DNA of 64,000 nucleotides from Corylus avellana. Taxonomy: Eukaryota > Streptophyta > Magnoliopsida > Fagales > Betulaceae. The position numbers and the translations under genes are program-made. Positions 1 to 11,100 of this stretch are shown in pieces. The stretch is taken from NCBI RefSeq assembly GCF_901000735.1, contig NC_081547.1:28507382-28571381 (forward strand), in the 5' to 3' direction. Every line of letters starts with the position of its first letter. Position 1 is the stretch's first letter. The notes under the pieces are model-generated. The model had not been told where the DNA came from. It did no database searches and worked only from the letters and a program-made list of their open reading frames with translations.

Positions 1-637
1 TTTGCGTGCAGCAGATACCAGACACAAGGTCTTGTCCACTCGGGGCCATTCTATTATCGACCTACCTATACAACAATTCCCTACTGTTTCAAAACACTAC
101 TATCGATTTTAGACAAAATTGTGAATATATAGTACTGATGGTTTGAAAGTGTCTTTAAAACATATTGAAAATATGAATTTTTTTTCACCTTTTTAAATTA
201 TAGATAAAAATATGTATTTTTTTTAAAAAAAAATGCACGATTTATTAAGATATAATGAAAGGATTGGGCCAAATACATGTTTATAGAGGCCCATTGAGTC
301 AGGCTATGGGCTGCTCTTCTTCAACAATACAATGGTGAAGAATCTTTGTAGACTTTAACAACCTGGTTCAGTCCTGCAGATAATAGTTTCTTTTTCATAA
401 GCTTTTTCGTGTCTTCCTAAGTTTTATACGACAAAGATTTGCAGCCCATATATAGATATTTGGGGCCTGAACAGAAAAACTTTGAACTACACGTTTATGT
501 CCGTAAAGCTTGAAGATCGGCCCGGACCGGCCCATTATCTAGTTATTCTGCGTGCCAGCTGCTTCAATACTGAAGAAGCCCCAAACAAGCGTAGTGAGGT
601 ACTGGTTGCTCATTCAATCTTACTCTGCAAATCGATT
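1..637. other. Left flank and promoter region of the lectin-like gene
   Basis: No convincing coding region is visible. The stretch is AT-rich and carries TGGGCC/GGCCCA-type motifs near 265 and 290, and a TATA-like CATATATAGATA near 447-457 upstream of the lectin-like gene. The motifs are seen directly; their promoter role is inference. Confidence 0.4.
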
Positions 638-1732
638 ATGGCTGAAATTCACACTCTCAGGTTCAAACTCTCTTTTTCTCTCTTAGTTCTTCCCTATGCC
701 CTAACCCTGATCTCAAACCCCACGTCCTCTCTCTCAACCGGGTTTGGCTTCGATCCAGTTCCAATCTATCGAACCCCAACCACCAACCTCAACTTCGATT
801 CCCGAACTGCCCTCTTTGGCTACGCCGACATGGTTGCCGTCAACAATGGCATGCGGTGCGTGAAGCTCACACGGCCGTCGATCTCGAGATTCGGGCTTCT
901 CATGCGCGATGAATCGTTCAAGTTCCTTGACGGAAATCATCCGACGTCGTTCTCAACGGAGCTCTCGTTCTCGATCTTCCCCGTAAACGGCGACGGCGAC
1001 GGCCTTGTTCTCGACTTCGTTCCCAGCGGATGTTGGTCAAAATGGTTGACTACTGGAGGTTCGTTTGCGCTCTCCGAAGAGAACAGGTTTCTGTCCGTCG
1101 GATTTGATGCGAAAATGGACGGCAATGTAGGTGATTCGAATGCCAGCTACGTGAGAATCAATGTGAACGGCGTCGTTTCCTCTTCGAGTTTGGTGCTAAG
1201 CAACGGCGACAACAACGGATTGAAATCTTGGATCGACTACGATGCGAGCTCGAAGCGACTGGAAGTTAGGCTCGCCAAATCCGGGGACGCGAGGCCGTAC
1301 AATCCGATCATGGCGCGTGCGGTCGATTTGGCCGAAATGTGGATGGACGACGACGTGCGCGTGGGCATAGCTTCTCGGAACGGGATGGTGTGTTCGTGGA
1401 GGTTTAGGGTGCGAAAGTTTCCGAATTCGATTCACACGCTGCCGGTGGATCCGCGGAGTTATGTGGGTAAGGAGGAGCGTGGTGAGCGCGTGAGGCTGGA
1501 GAGGAGGAGAGTGCGTCCGTTGTCAGTGGCCGGATGTTTGATTTTCGCGACGGTGTGTGGGGCTTCGGTGGCTTTTGTGGTGCTGTTTCTATCGGTGATC
1601 TTTTTCAAGAAGCACGCGGCGGAGCATCCGGTGTACGCTGTGGAGTTCGGGTACGAGAAGGTTGCCGTGGATGTTGAGAAAAATAGAGAGGGCTTGAAGA
1701 ATTCCATTATTGTCTCAGCCACCGCTTCGTGA
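638..1732 (+). CDS. Legume-lectin-like membrane protein without a kinase domain
   Basis: An intronless 364-residue protein. It has an N-terminal hydrophobic signal peptide (about residues 8-30), a concanavalin A-like/legume-lectin beta-sandwich region (about 35-260) and one transmembrane segment (about 295-323) followed by a tail of about 40 residues. The order matches L-type lectin receptor proteins, but no kinase domain follows: the frame stops at 1732. The region equivalent to the lectin metal/sugar loop reads VGFDAKMDGNVGDSNASYVRI, so the usual FDT...NHVGI pattern is only partly kept and sugar binding is uncertain. I chose the ATG at 638 because it starts the signal peptide; the same frame is open upstream to an ATG at 482, which would add 52 non-signal-like residues. 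The likely location is plasma membrane or another endomembrane, with the lectin domain on the luminal or outer side. Function beyond the family is unknown. Confidence 0.85.
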   Translation: MAEIHTLRFKLSFSLLVLPYALTLISNPTSSLSTGFGFDPVPIYRTPTTNLNFDSRTALFGYADMVAVNNGMRCVKLTRPSISRFGLLMRDESFKFLDGNHPTSFSTELSFSIFPVNGDGDGLVLDFVPSGCWSKWLTTGGSFALSEENRFLSVGFDAKMDGNVGDSNASYVRINVNGVVSSSSLVLSNGDNNGLKSWIDYDASSKRLEVRLAKSGDARPYNPIMARAVDLAEMWMDDDVRVGIASRNGMVCSWRFRVRKFPNSIHTLPVDPRSYVGKEERGERVRLERRRVRPLSVAGCLIFATVCGASVAFVVLFLSVIFFKKHAAEHPVYAVEFGYEKVAVDVEKNREGLKNSIIVSATAS

Positions 1733-2726
1733 TCCTGCTCGTCTGCAATTTCTGGCCACATTTTCTTGGGTGTGCCATGGGGGAACACTTGGAATAAATT
1801 AAGGTATGGCCGGGCCTGAAATTGGTTGTGGGATTTTGTGTTTCTGTTGTGTTTGTTGATAGGAACTAACGTTGGCAGAGCTAGAACTAAATTCTGTAAC
1901 ATATAACAATTGTACTAGAATGAACTATGATGTACTTGGTTTGCACAGCTGACTTGCCGGAAGTGTTGTCGGAGAAAATCTTATAAAGCAGGTTTTGAGA
2001 AAAATAGTAAGGTGAGGATTCAAACTTCTATTTAGGGGGAAAGAGGTGATGAAGCATTTTGGGCTACGTGGCACCTTTGGATTGGGGGTAGTAATTCGAA
2101 ATTATGAGTCTCTCAATTCTCTCTTTTATTGTCTCTTAAATAACATTTAGGTTGTAGGCATATGTGTTTTGTTCTTGTAATAAAACACCATCGTTGAGTT
2201 CTTTCAAATCTGGACGTGAGATGCATCATTATACATTGTAAAACACTTACCAAATATCCTTATTTGTGAGTTCTAGAATAAAGGTAGAGTTCAAACTCCA
2301 TGTTTCTTATTTCTTATGTTTATGTTTTTCCAACAATATATTAGACATCTCTTAGTGGGGTGTAAAATGTCATCGATAGGCAAATACTATTTAATTACTG
2401 TAAATGCTATTTCAGTACCAACGATTTAATAAAGTCGTTGTTAGCAGAAGACCCGTGATTCCGTGAATTTTCTTTGCATTAATTAATTGTGACATATTTT
2501 CTTTGCATTAATTAATTGAACTTTGAAGCAACGATATGAATTCAACTCCGCCAGCCTATGGGTCCAATGGCATATCTTGTGTCCCTCCCTATAGGTTATG
2601 GATCCATATATAACTTCATCTCCTTAATTAAAGCATTTGAGTCCTTTGCAAATGTGTTGTTTGGATCCGAAAATTCTATGCATTCTGGTATCCTTTCTTC
2701 CACCTCTTACATACTCATAACTCATT

Positions 2727-2901
2727 AATCCAAATTCATGTATTAAATGGTTTTTTTATTTATTTTTTATTTTTTCTAATTGAATAAGAAAAATGATTAC
2801 AAGAGATAATCATTTTCATTAATCCAAATTCATGTTTTTTTTTTTTTTTTTTTTTTCTAATTGAATAAGAAAAATGATTACAAGAGATGATCATTTTCAT
2901 T
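2727..2901. repeat. Tandem duplication, period about 94 bp
   Basis: AATCCAAATTCATG followed by a T-rich run and TTGAATAAGAAAAATGATTAC occurs at 2727 and again at 2821. The copies differ mainly in the length and composition of the T tract. Confidence 0.85.
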
Positions 2902-4639
2902 TATAATCTTAAAGGAAGAGAGAGTGGGTAATCTTAATAACGTAAAGGGGGTGGATCGACTCCCTTACAACAGACCCAAAACGAAATACAATAGTAAAAA
3001 ATACATTAAAAATTAGAAATTAAGTCAAACAAATGACCTGGTGGCTGCTTTTAACTTACAATGATTTTTAGTAAGGAATGGAAGGTGAGGTTACAGTTGT
3101 AATTTTGTGTGGCTAGTATACATGACTTTCGTATTTACCCCAAGTTCGATTCTTGAATTTGTTTAAAAAATAAAGAATAAATTGTGTGATTCGTGTTCTA
3201 TGCCAATATGCAATGCAAAGAGTTGTGATGTTAAGGCTAGAAACCTATTAAAAATAAGGGTTAAATATAAATTTGTTCCGTATGATTGATTACTTTATCC
3301 AAAAGTTTGTAGGGTTTTCCAAAGTAACAAATTTTATTGACTTGCTTTTCTATCAACTTCTTGTTGAAGAACTAATCGAATTTTTATCGCAAATACCTAT
3401 AACTTGTAAAATATTGTCACGTGTACATTGTTACCACATCAGTATATTCTTTAAAACCAAAAATAAAAATAAATAAGTAAATAATTTAAGATATAAAAAA
3501 TAAAAAGGTGGAAGGAGGTGGTGCCAACGACTAACTCCCACCCCACCCTCGAGGAGGTATTTCTGTGGAGACTGTAATCCCACAAAGCTGGATGCGGGGT
3601 GGGGAGTCTCCTGTAGTTTTTAAATTAAAAAACATATATATAATTTTTTCACCCTTGTTTATATTCACGATCTACCACGTTAATTTGAAAATTTTTCTAA
3701 ATTAATTTGTGTAGCACTTTCCGATCATGTCTCATAAATATCGTTAGGTCCGTGCCTCTATTTCACCTAGCCAAGATGATGATGAAGTGGGCAGAGTGTA
3801 GTATTAGCAACTTTAGAAGATATTCTCTTTGTTTTTGGACCATTATAAGATATCGTATCTCCATAGATGGGGCCAAGTATCGGTTGGGGCTTGGATTTTT
3901 ATATGAGGAATGGTAAAAACGAGAATCAATGATTAAAATAAAGTTAGTAATATAGTAAGGGAATGTCTCGGAATCCACGTCACATGGCGGTTGATCAATG
4001 ATCGTTGTCAAAGAAAATAAATCAAAAGCAAAAAATAAGTCAGAAAAATTTGGCAGAATATCTAACTGATGTTACGTTAACCTTCACCTAAAACACATTG
4101 GAAATAAATTACGCAACTTCTGTAGAAAATTCTATGCAACTAGTATTCATAGAAGAATTTCCACACGTCAATGAGTCATTTATGTATGGAGATTTGAAAT
4201 ACCAATTTTCATCCAAGTTTGGTCAGAGAGAAATTTATTTAATTCAGTTTATGAATTTGATATTAATCTTAAGGATATTTGTTATGAAATGTTAATCTTT
4301 TTAAAAATGTATATGATCATTACATACTCTAAAAATAAATGTCAATTTAATAAACTGACAAACTCTGTTCTAACCTAAAATAAGATGTATTGTAATTTGT
4401 AAAGAGATTAATCATCACTTTTTTCCGTAGTTGTAATATTAGTTATTTACTATTTTGAGAAAAAATCATACTTCCTTTGCAATCATAAAAATAAAGTTTG
4501 TTGTTATAACAGTTAGAATATTATATATTTTTCGTATATACTACAATTATGCTGATATCAAAGATTCTCTATTTATTGGTTAATTGTAATAAAATCTTGA
4601 GATTGTAATCAAATCAAGGGGATTTAATTATAATAATTG

Positions 4640-4990
4640 TATTTAGACATTATCCTATAAATATAGACATTTGTATTGTTGACAAATCAAGTTAATGAAC
4701 ACAATGTAGCCTTTATGGGTATTCTTAGTAGTGGACGTAGATGTCTAACACCGAACCATCTGTAACACTGGTATCAGAACTCAGGTTTACCAACAAGTCT
4801 CGACCCACAGTTCATAAGAGAAACAAGTTATCGCTGCTCCGATCCAGGGCCCGATGTGTGAGGAGGAGATTGTTGGGATTATTCCACATTAGTTGTGGAA
4901 GGGGCTGGTGATCACTTTTTAAGTGTAAAAGAAAGCCTCATCTCTTGAGTTAAAATATATAAAAAACATATTCTAACAATAACGAAACAA
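4640..4990 (+). mobile_element. LTR-retrotransposon remnant with a very short internal region
   Basis: A primer-binding site TGGTATCAGA (4769-4778), complementary to the 3' end of initiator tRNA-Met, follows an LTR-like end. Only about 90 bases later a polypurine tract AGGAGGAGAT (4861-4870) abuts TGTTGGGATTATTCCACATT, a typical plant LTR start. No gag or pol coding is present between them. It is either an internally deleted Copia-like element or a TRIM-like miniature. I could not align the two LTR pieces, so a full pair of LTRs is not shown. Confidence 0.6.
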
Positions 4991-5024
4991 TTTCATAGTG
5001 ACGAAACCATTAATATACCAAGAG

Positions 5025-5240
5025 GAGGCATAGCCCCCTTCGTTTTTGGTATTATTTTTTTACTTTTATATATATATATGAATTTATATGCATTTTTAAG
5101 CTTAAAAACTAGACGGGACCGGGATCCCATCAAAAACAAGTTTAACTTCTCATTTATAGTTTGGTCCCTCTAAATGAGAAATTATAATTTCATCCCTGGT
5201 TACTCATATACGTGAGGTTATCTTCCACCCAAACTTTATT
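5025..5240. repeat. Dispersed repeat copy, related to 9680-9965
   Basis: It begins CATAGCCCCCTT, continues AT-rich, and ends TTTGGTCCCTCTAAATGAG with AAATTATAATTTCATCCC. The segment near 9680-9965 has the same order: CATAGCCCCCTC, then TTTTGGCCCCTCCTAATAAG with AAATTCTAGTTTTGTCCC. This looks like a degenerate transposon-derived family; its class is not identified. Confidence 0.5.
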
Positions 5241-5837
5241 CTTGATTTGTTTTAAGTTGTTTAACTTCTTCTTTGACTATTTAGGCATCCCATTATGGCA
5301 CATAAAGTCATCTAAAACACCATGGAAACAAAGAGTACCATATCTCCTGCCAAAAATCTTAAAATATTTCGCTTTATCGATCAATCATTTACCCCACGGG
5401 AAAAGCGTGATTTTATTATTAATAATTTAATATCCCATTTTCGTATAAAAAAATAATAGAATATATCCTCTTCATATTAAAAGATGCAACAGCCAATCAA
5501 TTTGGCAAGTGTAGTACGTACTGTCCTTAACATGCCGTGGAATTGATTTATCATAATTACTAAACCCCCTTCTTTGAAATCCAAATTCCAAATGGACTAA
5601 GGAATATAAAATTAGTCACCATATCGACTAAAGTTCATATAATGCAATCTTTTTTATTTTGTCTTTGTCGTCATTTTTGATTGATTTCACAACGCTTTTA
5701 ATTTTGTTGGGTCATTATGGAAGAACCTTTTTATAGCACCGAAAAAAATAAAAGAAATCGATGAATAAAGCAATCTTAGTACTTACAAAAGTTGGTGGGA
5801 ATGTTTTTTTTTGAAGATGGTGTAATAATTAAAGGTG

Positions 5838-6275
5838 GCTACCAAATAGTGACAAACAAAAAAAAGAAAAAGAAAAATTACACTTTATTTTCTTAAAGTT
5901 TGGTGTAATTTTCAATTCATTCTCCAGTATTTTAATTTTTGCAATACACTTTCCTAAATTTGTAATTTTTTTTAATTCGACCAATATTATCCCAAAATTT
6001 TTATATTGCACATAATTTTTTTTTTTTAATAAAAAAAATTTAGCGGTGCAAAAATGGTCAAATGGTCAAAGGGGTGGCTACGACCACGAGATTTTTTTTT
6101 TAATTTATATATATATGGGCTATATGAGAATTTTGAGATAGCATTGGTCGAATTGAAAAAAAATTTAAGTTTAGGGGGATGCATTGTAAAAATTAAAATA
6201 TTAAAGATCAAATTGAAAATTGCCCTAAACTTTGGAGGGATAAAGTATACTTTTCCTGACAAAAAAAAAGGCAAC
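5838..6275. mobile_element. Foldback (MITE-like) element
   Basis: The left arm (about 5838-6010) and right arm (about 6115-6275) are imperfect inverted copies. For example, AATTCGACCAATATTATC on the left corresponds to GATAGCATTGGTCGAATT on the right. The loop contains GTGGCTACGACCACGAG. There are no coding frames of note. The size and structure fit a non-autonomous inverted-repeat element. Confidence 0.7.
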
Positions 6276-7089
6276 CTTTAATCTTTTATTAGCTATAAGA
6301 AAGTTGTTGCATTTGTGCCGGGCAGGCACTATAATAAATTTCAAGTAATATAATTTTATATTCATGTTTTGATACGTTTTGAACGTGACATATAAACACA
6401 AATTGATAGTCATAATTTTAAGTCCTCAGAAAAAGAAAAAAGAAAATGAGAAGACATAATATCGCCTTTTATGCTTTAAAATTTATAGAGCTCGTGCTGG
6501 ATGGTGGAGAGTGAGAAGAAGTGAAGAACCCTTTGTAATTGAATTTATTTATTTATTTGTTTGTTTTTATATCTTTTTCTCATCAATTAAAAAAAAAAAA
6601 GAAAAAAAAAAAAGACACGAATCATATGCTACTTTGACAAGACGGGGGAGTCCAATTGTTTCTCATTTATTTATTCATACAATAATTAAAATATAAAATG
6701 ATAGTAATGTAAAGACAATGGTGATGGTGCACTCACTTTTATTTTTATTTGTTTATCTTTTTTCTTTTGGTTAACAAATTAATTAAAAAGAAAGAAAGAT
6801 GCAATAATTGGTGGGAGCCCATCTAAAACTTTGATCTGGACTGATCCTTCAATATAAGACTTAAGTGAACATTGGTGCTGGTGGGCTTAATTCTCTACTC
6901 CTCTCCCAAAAACAGGACAAGCTTGTCAATGTCCCACGTGGCACCTTATTAATCCACAAGCACCATTAAAACTCCCTGTGACCCAAATTGCATATCAACC
7001 ATCATTTGTAAACAAACAAAAGAAAATATCGGATTAGAATCCCCTTCAATTTATTTTGAACTGAAAAATATTTATTTTATGGTAAGAAA

Positions 7090-7405
7090 TTTTAGAATCA
7101 TAAATGAAATATTTGTCTCATTAACAACAAAATAATAATAAAAAAAATTATTTTATATTAAAAAATATATAAAATAAAATAATAAAATAATAAAGAGTGG
7201 TTGGCCACTCAATTGGGGGTGGCTGGACTACCCTAGTTGGGGGCTAGGTGGCTTCGGCCACCCCCAAAAGGCCATGGGATGGCCAACTACTCATTATTTT
7301 TTATTATTTTATTTTATATTTTTTTTAATATGAAATAATATTTTATTATTATTATTTTGTTAGTGAGACATGTGTTTCATTTGTAATTATAAGATTTATA
7401 AAAAA
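7090..7405. mobile_element. Foldback MITE-like element with GC-rich loop
   Basis: Two arms of about 115 bp (7090-7206 and 7285-7405) are inverted copies rich in AAAATAATA motifs and ending in GTTGGCCA/TGGCCAAC. The central loop is GC-rich and itself palindromic (GGTGGCTTCGGCCACCCCC near 7250). The GC-rich centre inside very AT-rich arms stands out from the flanks. Confidence 0.75.
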
Positions 7406-8187
7406 AAAATCCTAACTATAAACTAGATATTCTTTAGTCCAAGTCCAACATGACCTAAAGATATTCTTCAGTTCGGAAAATATCACCGTTTGTCCTTGCT
7501 CATATTATGAGTTAAAATATCTTTATTTTTTTTAAAAAAAAAATTAAATGTAGTTAATTATTTAATAAATAAGTAGTTCATACTTCATTCTTTAAAATTG
7601 TAAGTATTTAAAAATGCCTATTTTTTGTCAAATGCTTTCCGAAATGAAATTATTTATACAATTTTATTTAAAAACGTGCAAAATTGAAGGGTGAAGCAAA
7701 CGGTCCAAACTCTTAATTTTCATTTACGCGGAACGAACACAACAAAGTCAGTAAACGCACAACATATGCATGATACTGATGGCTGTTAGCCAATATATAT
7801 AAAGATAAAAGTAATTATAAATATTTTATTTTATAAATTATTTATTGATATTTTTATATTGAAAAGAGAAAAAGGAAAATAAATGCCATTTGCACGAAAC
7901 TCCATTGGTGCCACTTCCACGTACGAAAAAAAGAAGAGAGGAAAAATCAGACTCCAACCAAGTTGGGTCGTTCTCTTTGGGATTCGCATCGGCAGGCTAA
8001 AAAGAAGCAGAATTAAATGTTTCTAAAAAAGTGAGCTGGGTCTGAGAGATTCGCTGGTTGTAACTATACAGAATTGCTGTATAAAAGCGGGTTAAGAGAG
8101 CAGCGATTCGATACGCTGGCTGTGAGCTGTATACTCGAAGAAGAGGAGGAAGAGAGCGCGGCGCTCTTCGGGGGACGACAACCGAGC

Positions 8188-11100
8188 ATGGAAGGCGGCG
8201 AAGCAGATTCTCTTCATGGCAAAGTGCGGGATGAGGATCAGTTGGCCGTGGACATCCCAGAAACAGCTCATCAGATCAGCAAAGGTTTCCCATTTGTCTT
8301 ACTTTATCTTCCATTGTCGTTTTCCTTTTTCTTTTCTTTTTTTTCTTCTTCTTCTTCTATTTGAGGTTGTTATGGCATTTACTGGCGTATATGGTATCTG
8401 GGTTGTGAAAAATGGATTTATATGGTATCTGGGTTTGGCGGGTATTGCTTGTACGGTATTTGGGGTTCTGAAAGTGATTTTATTTTGGGTGAGATACTGA
8501 GATGGGTAAATGGTTTATCATTCTTCGGAGCAAGAGAGGATTGATTGATTTTTATTTGAATCATTACTTTTATGCTGACAGAGCCTGAAGACGTGTTGTG
8601 TGTTTCGTTTGTTATAAAAACATTTGGGCCTTTAGTTTCAAAAACAATTTTACTTTATTGTATCAATTCTGTCAATTATGGTCTGCCATGCTTTGCTATG
8701 TTTGATACCACCTCTGCAATCTTGAAACTCTTCCCGGCCGCAAATATCTAAGGAAGAGGAAATTTTGTATCTTGGTAATCTGTTAGGATAAAGAATTTCA
8801 ATTTCCATAAGTTAGTGATGTTGAATTTTATGTTTTTTGGAGCTCATTTCACTTTTTTTAATTTTTATTTATTTATTATTATTTTTTATGAATGTACAGA
8901 TTCATGGTTTCAAGTGGGGTTCGTCCTAACTACTGGTATCAACAGTGCTTATGTACTGGGATATTCTGGGACTATCATGGTTCCTCTGGGTTGGATATAT
9001 GGTGTGGTTGGTTTGATAGCTGCCACCGCTATATCTTTGTATGCAAATGCTCTTATTGCCAAGCTTCATGAATTTGGGGGGAAGAGGCATATCAGATACA
9101 GAGATCTTGCCGGATATATATATGGTATGAGCAAAAAGGAAAAGAGCAGAGGAGAATTAATTGGATCCGTTTTCTCAAAAACATCTTATTTGATTTGTTA
9201 GTTTGTCTTATTTTCTAACATTGCTTTGTTTGTTGGGGTTGTCTCAAGGGCAGGCAGGAAAGCTTATTCTCTTACATGGGGATTGCAATATGTCAACCTT
9301 TTCATGATTAACACTGGGTTTATCATTTTGGCTGGCTCGGCTCTGAAGGTAAGATCATAGAATAAACAGGGCCCTTTTTCAATCAGATTAGCATATTCCG
9401 AGAAATCAAGTTGTCTGCAACTGGAACATTTTTTTTTTATATTCTTTATCCTTAAAAAAACAGCAGTTTGCAGTAAAGGAAAGATTCCTTTTTCTTTTTT
9501 TTTTTCCTGTTAAGTAATCTTCCATCATATTCAGATAATATGCTGCCTCATTCTATTTTACAATAGCTTTGCATCTGGTAGTCACTGTCGAGCTATTTGA
9601 ATGAGATTAAGCTAAATACATGACAACTTGACGAGGCACTTTTCACTTTCTGTATCCCATGGGCGTTATAGTGTGCTTCATGACCATAGCCCCCTCTTCC
9701 TTCTAGTTACAAATTTATATATGATTAAAATATTTATATATAAATATATAGTTAAAAGATTTATGTATTTATGGTTAAGTATTTATATATAGCTAAAAAA
9801 AATTTCTTAAAATATTTATATGCAGTTAAGTATATATATTTTTCAGCCTAAAAATTAAGTTTGACCCTTATCAAAATTAGACTTAGCCCTTTATTAATAT
9901 TTTGGCCCCTCCTAATAAGAAATTCTAGTTTTGTCCCACATCGGTTAAGAATATCGTCTTCGTGAATTGTAGTAAGTCCATAGATGTAATGATTAAAGTT
10001 GTCAGATTTTTTTCTTAACCTTTTGGTCTATGCATTTGCTGTGCAGGCTGTATATGTTCTTTTTAGGGATGACCATGTCTTGAAGCTTCCCTACTGTATT
10101 GTCATAGCTGGGTTTGTGTGTGCATTGTTTGCCATAGGGATACCCCATTTGTCAGCACTGAGGATTTGGCTGGGATTTTCAACGTTCTTCAGCCTGGTTT
10201 ATATCATCATAGCATTTGTGCTGTCGGTTAAAGATGGTGTGCTTTGCTGTTTTATTCAGAATTGTGCTTGCTATTTTGAAGTTTATTAAGATAATATTAT
10301 ACACTCTTTCCTTTATGTTCCAAGGGACACAAAATACCAAATAATATACATGCTAGTACATAGAACTAGGTTCTTAGGCTGGCACCTTTCATCTGTCATT
10401 TTCTCATCTTGGCCAGTTCAACTTAATAGTAATTTTCTAGTCTCAAATTTGCATTTACAGTCTCGAATTTGCATTGATATTGTGTGTGTTGTAGGAATCG
10501 GAGCACCAGCTAGGGATTATGACATTCCAGGAACAACAACTTCCAAAATCTTCACAACAATAGGGGCAACTGCCAATCTTGTTTTCGCATTCAATACTGG
10601 AATGCTTCCAGAAATACAGGTAGGCCAGGAGTTCAGATCCTTGATTTCTCGATAAATACGAGAAATTTTAATGGTCTCGTCTGCATAAATAATGTCTTGT
10701 GATTCATGTTTTATAACTTTTGGAAGTTTCTTCCTTTATGTGGTCTATGGTCATGAATAGTTGCCATTTTGATACCTTTCCGGGGGAAACCATAATTTTA
10801 TGAATCCTCTTGTTGCTTTTCAAAAATAAGAAAATCAGTGCTGTTGGTGTGCTTCAGCTGATTATATCACTCGCATAACATTTCCCAAGCGTATGTATCA
10901 TTTTGCAGAATGAGAAACTTCACGTATGTTTCAAAAAAGAAATGTTTTGTTTCCATCTTTTGCCCATCTCTTATCCATCTTCGTATAGGGACGAATCCAC
11001 CATTGAAAATGTGGGACCCAATGTGAGTCCCACATATTCAATGATGGATTTACAAAAGAGATGGACATGAGATGAGTTATAAATGTACGTGTAACCTTTC

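Larger units (their letters stand above)
1733..8187. other. Repeat-rich intergenic region of about 6.4 kb
   Basis: No gene is supported. Only short AT-rich open frames occur, without family resemblance. The region holds a 94-bp tandem duplication, an LTR-retrotransposon remnant, a dispersed repeat and two foldback elements (separate entries), plus poly-A/T runs. The last 150 bases are probably the 5' UTR of the transporter gene. Confidence 0.6.
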
